Shown piece by piece: positions 31,320 through 34,852 of a DNA stretch of 34,852 nt; position 1 is the first letter of the stretch; every line of letters starts with the position of its first letter. Made by a program: the position numbers and the translations under genes. Source of the stretch: a bacterium (GTDB lineage: Bacteria > UBA9089 > JASEIO01); contig JASEIO010000014.1 of assembly GCA_030017475.1 (NCBI GenBank), forward strand, positions 1 through 34,852. The letters are read 5' to 3'. The notes under the pieces were generated by a model, which ran no database searches, was not told where the DNA came from, and worked only from the letters and a program-made list of their open reading frames with translations.

Positions 31320-32399
31320 TTATACAGCAAATTTAAAGGTAATTATATCCCCGTCCTTTACTGTATAATCCTTTCCTTCTTGCCGAAGCAAACCCTTTTC
31401 CCGAGCCTTAGACACAGAGCCCGAAGAAACTAAATCGGTAAATGATATGACCTCACTTGAAATAAACCCCTTCTCCATATCGGTATGAACCTTCGAGGCT
31501 GCCTTCTTAACCTTAGTCCCCTTCTTAACTGTATGGGCAGATAACTTCCTTCTTTCTATAGTAAAAAAGGTGACTAAGGATAGGACCCGGAAGCCAGTTG
31601 TAACGAGTTTTTTCAAACCGGCCTCCTGTAACCCTAACTCCTTCCTGAATTGCGCAGCTTCTTCCTCTTCTAACTCCGCAAGCTCTTTTTCTAATTTAAC
31701 ATTTAAGGTTATTGCATCCTGTCCTGTGCTCCTTGCAAGATCTTCTACCTCTTTCCACAAATCACTTCCCTCTGAAATATTTGCTAAGTAAAACATGGGT
31801 TTTGTGGTCAAAAGGTTATATTCTGTTAAAAACTCTTGAAAAGTAGGAAATATCTCCATTAAACCTGAAAGGTCTCCCTTTTGCAAAAGGCCTTTTAAGG
31901 TATTCAAGCAATCTAATTCTTCTTGATATACATCTTTTCCTGATTTTGCAAGGCGTGTGACCTTCTCAAGTCTCCTTTCTACTGTCTCTAAGTCTTTCAA
32001 TATCAATTCCAAATTGACTATCTCCATATCCCTTTTTGGATCAAGTTCTTGCTCGATATAGGGAACTTGTGGATCATAAAAACATCTAATTACTTGCAAA
32101 ATGGCATCCACTTCTCGGATGTGGGAAAGGAATCGATTCCCTAACCCTTCCCCTTTATGGGACCCCTTAACCAGCCCAGCGATATCAATAAACTCTATAG
32201 TGGTTGGGACCACATCCCGGGCATCAATCAATCTTGCGAGTTCATCCAGTCTTTCATCAGGAACCGGGACTACACCTACATTTGGCGAAATAGTACAAAA
32301 GGGATAATTAGAGGTAGGGACAGAGGAATGGGTAAGCAGATTAAAAAGCATTGATTTCCCTACATTTGGCAAGCCAACAATTCCACAAGAAAAACCCAA
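31320..32399 (-). CDS. ychF: redox-regulated ATPase/GTPase YchF (OLA1)
   Basis: A 359-residue P-loop NTPase. The G1 loop GLPNVGKS is at 9-16, followed by NYPFCTISPNVG, DIAGLVKGSHKGEGLGNRFL (the DxAGL switch) and the degenerate G4 NISE in place of NKxD, which in YchF shifts specificity towards ATP. The helical coiled coil (about 130-200) and the C-terminal TGS domain, with ARSTG further in and DGDIITFKFAV at the end, are complete. It binds ribosomes and acts in stress control. The start is TTG at 32399 with GGGAG 7 nt upstream. An out-of-frame ATG lies between them. Confidence 0.96.
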   Translation of the reverse strand: MGFSCGIVGLPNVGKSMLFNLLTHSSVPTSNYPFCTISPNVGVVPVPDERLDELARLIDARDVVPTTIEFIDIAGLVKGSHKGEGLGNRFLSHIREVDAILQVIRCFYDPQVPYIEQELDPKRDMEIVNLELILKDLETVERRLEKVTRLAKSGKDVYQEELDCLNTLKGLLQKGDLSGLMEIFPTFQEFLTEYNLLTTKPMFYLANISEGSDLWKEVEDLARSTGQDAITLNVKLEKELAELEEEEAAQFRKELGLQEAGLKKLVTTGFRVLSLVTFFTIERRKLSAHTVKKGTKVKKAASKVHTDMEKGFISSEVISFTDLVSSGSVSKAREKGLLRQEGKDYTVKDGDIITFKFAV

Positions 32400-32438
32400 A
32401 ATCCATCTCCCAAGATAATTTCTAACTTTCCTCAGAGA

Positions 32439-34649
32439 TTATTTGATAAAAATTGGCTTTAATGGAAATAGGGAGGCAAAAAGGAGTGAGGTAACACACA
32501 TAAGTTTTACCAAGATATCCAAGGATGGACCTACTGTATCCTTCAATGGGTCACCAACCGTATCCCCTATCACCCCTGCTGCATGAGTCTCTGATCCTTT
32601 ACCTCCATAATGCCCTTGTTCAATGTACTTTTTGGCATTATCCATTGCTCCACCAGAATTTGCACATTGGATCGCTAACTGTATGCAAGACAATAAGGTC
32701 CCTACAAGGACACCTGCTAATGCCCATCTTCCAAAGATCAATCCAATAAGGAATGGGGTTATGATTGCCAAGATAGCAGGAAGAAACATCTTTTTCAGGC
32801 CTGCATGCGATGTTATACCGATACATCTTCGGTAATCGGGAACATCCTTCCCTTTCAAGATCCCTGGTTTTTCACGGAATTGCCTTCTTATCTCCACAAT
32901 CATCAAATCTGCAGTAGAGGATACTGCCCTTATCAATAAGGCAGAGAATACATAAGGTATCATAGCCCCTACAAAAAGCCCAGCTATAACAAATGCCCCA
33001 ACATCTACATTTAATAAGCCAATATTGGGCATCCTAACCTCTTCGGCACTACCTGCAGCTGACCAGATGTATGCAGCAAATAGACCTAAGGCAGCAAACG
33101 CAGCTGATCCAATAGCAAAGCCCTTACCAATTGCAGCTGTTGTATTTCCTACCGAATCAAGCCTATCTGTCCTTTCTCTTACATCCTGCCCCAATCCTGA
33201 CATCTCAGTAATCCCTGATGCATTATCGGCAATTGGTCCATAAGAATCGATTGATACGGTCATAACAACAAATGAGAGCATACCCATAGCAGAGAACGAA
33301 ACAGCAATTAAGCCACCTAATTGATAGGATATAATAGTAGCAGCGGATAAGATTAAAACTGGAAAAAGCGTTGATTCCATACCAACTGCTAAACCTGAAG
33401 TTACGGTTATTGCAGGTCCTGATTGACTGCCTTTAGCAATACGCTGAACAGGGGAGAAGTGATCTGATGTAAAGTATTCGGATAAAAACCCAATGGCAAT
33501 TCCAGATATGATCCCAAGTGCTGTAGCATAAAATGGAACCATATTGGTCGGAAAGAGGTAGGTAATTATACCTGCAAATAGAATGGTAAATCCTGCTGAT
33601 ACCCATTTCCCATTCATCAATATCCTTTGCGGATTCTGTCCTGGATTAAACCTTATAAATAGGATCCCTATTAAACAGGCAATTATCCCGCCTGCTGCAA
33701 TAAAGACTGATAAGAGTATTAGGTTCCATAGGTTAAAATCGGAGATGTTCGGTTCCGTTATATTTAGAATATCGAGACAACTAAGCAATTTAAGTATTTC
33801 ACTATCTGATAGATTACTTTCTATGGCATATCTTGCTCCAACCCATAGATAAAGAAGCATTACAATTATGGATATGATTGCCCCAACAAACGATTCCAAT
33901 AGGTCTGCACCAAGTCCCCCTACATCTCCTACATTATCCCCTACATTATCAGCAATTGTTGCTGGATTCCTTGGATCATCCTCTGGGATCTTTGCCTCAA
34001 CCTTTCCTACCAGGTCTGCGCCCATATCTGCTGCCTTTGTATATATTCCACCACCTACTCTATCAAATAAGGCTACAAGACTTGCCCCCATTGAATAGGC
34101 AGAGACAATCACTGCTCCTTTAATCAGGTTTACATTTCCAAGGAATGGAATTGGAATATTCGAAATAAAAACCTTATTTCCTGAACCACTAGTTGGTATA
34201 AAATAATCACGGAAGAAAAGTAGTACCAAGCAAAGCCCACCCAAAGCCAATCCACCAACTGCCAATCCCATAACACTTCCACCAGAGAATGCTACCTTAA
34301 GTGCCTTATTAAAACCACTCCTTGCTGCATTTGCTGTCCGAACATTTGCCTGTGTTGCAGCATCCATTCCAATGAATCCCGCAGTACCTGAGAATAATGC
34401 CCCAATCAAAAAGGCCACACCTACTTCCCAACCAAACAACCAAAGGAGAAAAAGTGATAATCCAAGCATAACAAATAGGAAAACCTTTGCCTCCTCTATC
34501 ATAAAGGCATAAGCCCCTTCCCGGATGTAGGTATGAATTTCAACCATCCTTTCAGTACCCATCGGTTCTCTCATGACCAATCTTCTAAATAGGAAAGCCG
34601 CACCAAGCGCTACTGCACATATAATAAGAGGATAAACAATCGAATACAT
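32439..34649 (-). CDS. hppA: membrane-bound ion-pumping pyrophosphatase, K+-dependent type
   Basis: A 736-residue protein with about 16 membrane helices, which hydrolyses pyrophosphate while pumping H+ or Na+ out of the cytoplasm. The acidic active site shows GADLVGKVEAKIPEDDPRNPATIADNVGDNVGD in pieces (DDPRN, DNVGDNVGD), and later DNASGITEMSG and the C-terminal HAAGVIGDTVGDPLKDT. GNTTAAIGKG has Ala where K+-independent forms have Lys, so it is the K+-dependent type. Whether it moves Na+ or H+ depends on a Glu I did not place. The ATG at 34649 follows AAGGAGG. It is first in a unit with ychF, 39 nt downstream. Confidence 0.96.
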   Translation of the reverse strand: MYSIVYPLIICAVALGAAFLFRRLVMREPMGTERMVEIHTYIREGAYAFMIEEAKVFLFVMLGLSLFLLWLFGWEVGVAFLIGALFSGTAGFIGMDAATQANVRTANAARSGFNKALKVAFSGGSVMGLAVGGLALGGLCLVLLFFRDYFIPTSGSGNKVFISNIPIPFLGNVNLIKGAVIVSAYSMGASLVALFDRVGGGIYTKAADMGADLVGKVEAKIPEDDPRNPATIADNVGDNVGDVGGLGADLLESFVGAIISIIVMLLYLWVGARYAIESNLSDSEILKLLSCLDILNITEPNISDFNLWNLILLSVFIAAGGIIACLIGILFIRFNPGQNPQRILMNGKWVSAGFTILFAGIITYLFPTNMVPFYATALGIISGIAIGFLSEYFTSDHFSPVQRIAKGSQSGPAITVTSGLAVGMESTLFPVLILSAATIISYQLGGLIAVSFSAMGMLSFVVMTVSIDSYGPIADNASGITEMSGLGQDVRERTDRLDSVGNTTAAIGKGFAIGSAAFAALGLFAAYIWSAAGSAEEVRMPNIGLLNVDVGAFVIAGLFVGAMIPYVFSALLIRAVSSTADLMIVEIRRQFREKPGILKGKDVPDYRRCIGITSHAGLKKMFLPAILAIITPFLIGLIFGRWALAGVLVGTLLSCIQLAIQCANSGGAMDNAKKYIEQGHYGGKGSETHAAGVIGDTVGDPLKDTVGPSLDILVKLMCVTSLLFASLFPLKPIFIK

Positions 34650-34689
34650 ATCTTAAAACCTCCTTATTTCCACATTCATTTTGATGGAT

Positions 34690-34718
34690 ATGTTACATAA
34701 TCTTTAAGAATTTGTCAA
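34690..34718 (-). promoter_or_regulatory. sigma-70-type promoter of hppA
   Basis: On the minus strand, TTGACA (34713-34718) and TAACAT (34690-34695) are 17 nt apart. The leader of about 35 nt carries AAGGAGG before the ATG. The -35 box overlaps the stop codon of the upstream fragment (34715-34717). Confidence 0.78.
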
Positions 34719-34852
34719 GATAATTTTCTGAAACTTACCCACATCTTTGTAGCTATCGTTCCTGAATGAATGCATTTTTCGAGGCAGGTAATTAAGTCTG
34801 TAGCCCTTTTAACGAGCCTTACCATTAATCGATATACAGTACTTTTCCCTAT
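34715..34852 (-). CDS. C-terminal end of an unidentified gene (partial at window edge)
   Basis: On the minus strand the frame is open from the edge to TGA at 34717-34715, giving 45 residues. It begins IGKSTVYRLMVRLVKRA, which looks like a helix-turn-helix recognition helix, then a Cys-containing stretch, HSGTIATKMWVSF and RKLS. A transposase or a DNA-binding protein would fit, but I do not recognise a family. Most of the gene lies outside the window, so truncation cannot be judged. Its stop codon sits in the hppA -35 box. Confidence 0.35.
   Translation of the reverse strand: MGKSTVYRLMVRLVKRATDLITCLEKCIHSGTIATKMWVSFRKLS

Noticed and set aside
1-34852. CRISPR array, prophage or restriction/defence genes
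   Set aside because: No direct repeats with unique spacers of CRISPR size, and no phage or defence gene families. The repeat arrays have a 7-nt unit without spacers.

Overview
The window looks like the chromosome of an uncultured, AT-rich, diderm and probably anaerobic bacterium. A Gram-negative envelope is indicated by a lipoprotein signal, MlaE/MlaF/MlaD and a LolA-like periplasmic protein. An anaerobic life is suggested by a membrane pyrophosphatase and an [FeFe]-hydrogenase-like sensor kinase. The order radA, carD, PIN-TRAM, ispD, ispF, gltX, cysS resembles Firmicutes, while CarD and the Mla genes point to a diderm lineage, so a candidate phylum is likely. I cannot name it from sequence alone.

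Layout. Positions 1-1000 (+ strand) hold the end of a glycosyltransferase-like membrane protein, a small lipoprotein and the remnant of a family 2 glycosyltransferase. Everything after that is on the minus strand, so transcription runs from high to low coordinates. From right to left: a fragment of an unidentified gene at the edge; hppA and ychF; a promoter and rpsF-ssb-rpsR-rplI-dnaB; mlaE-mlaF-mlaD-radA; carD; a 353-nt gap with a MITE-like element and heptamer repeats; PIN-TRAM, LolA-like, ispD-ispF, gltX-cysS; tRNA-Thr and tRNA-Tyr; a three-gene signalling module; tRNA-Gly; smpB and ssrA; a GerMN protein; grpE-dnaK-dnaJ-rsmE; and a type IV pilus block pilB-pilT-pilC plus two pilins, closed by a terminator.

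How the genes work together. The signalling module has a lone receiver, a 1026-residue kinase with ferredoxin, hydrogenase-like and Fe-S domains ahead of PAS, kinase and two receivers, and a receiver-GGDEF protein. It fits exactly between tRNA-Tyr and tRNA-Gly. Thr(UGU)-Tyr(GUA)-Gly(UCC) is a widespread ancestral tRNA cluster, so the module appears to have split it. The module may link H2 or redox state to cyclic-di-GMP, and the nearby type IV pilus is a plausible but unproven target. smpB and ssrA form the trans-translation pair. IspD and IspF are consecutive enzymes of the deoxyxylulose route to isoprenoids.

Two repeat systems run through the gaps. Seven arrays of period-7 repeats differ in sequence, and six of them abut or overlap a stop codon. 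One encodes the last ten residues of IspF. The second system is an AT-rich family built on GTGTAAATA, seen once as a 215-bp inverted-repeat element and otherwise as solitary ends inside operons. Several genes use TTG starts that were chosen from Shine-Dalgarno spacing.
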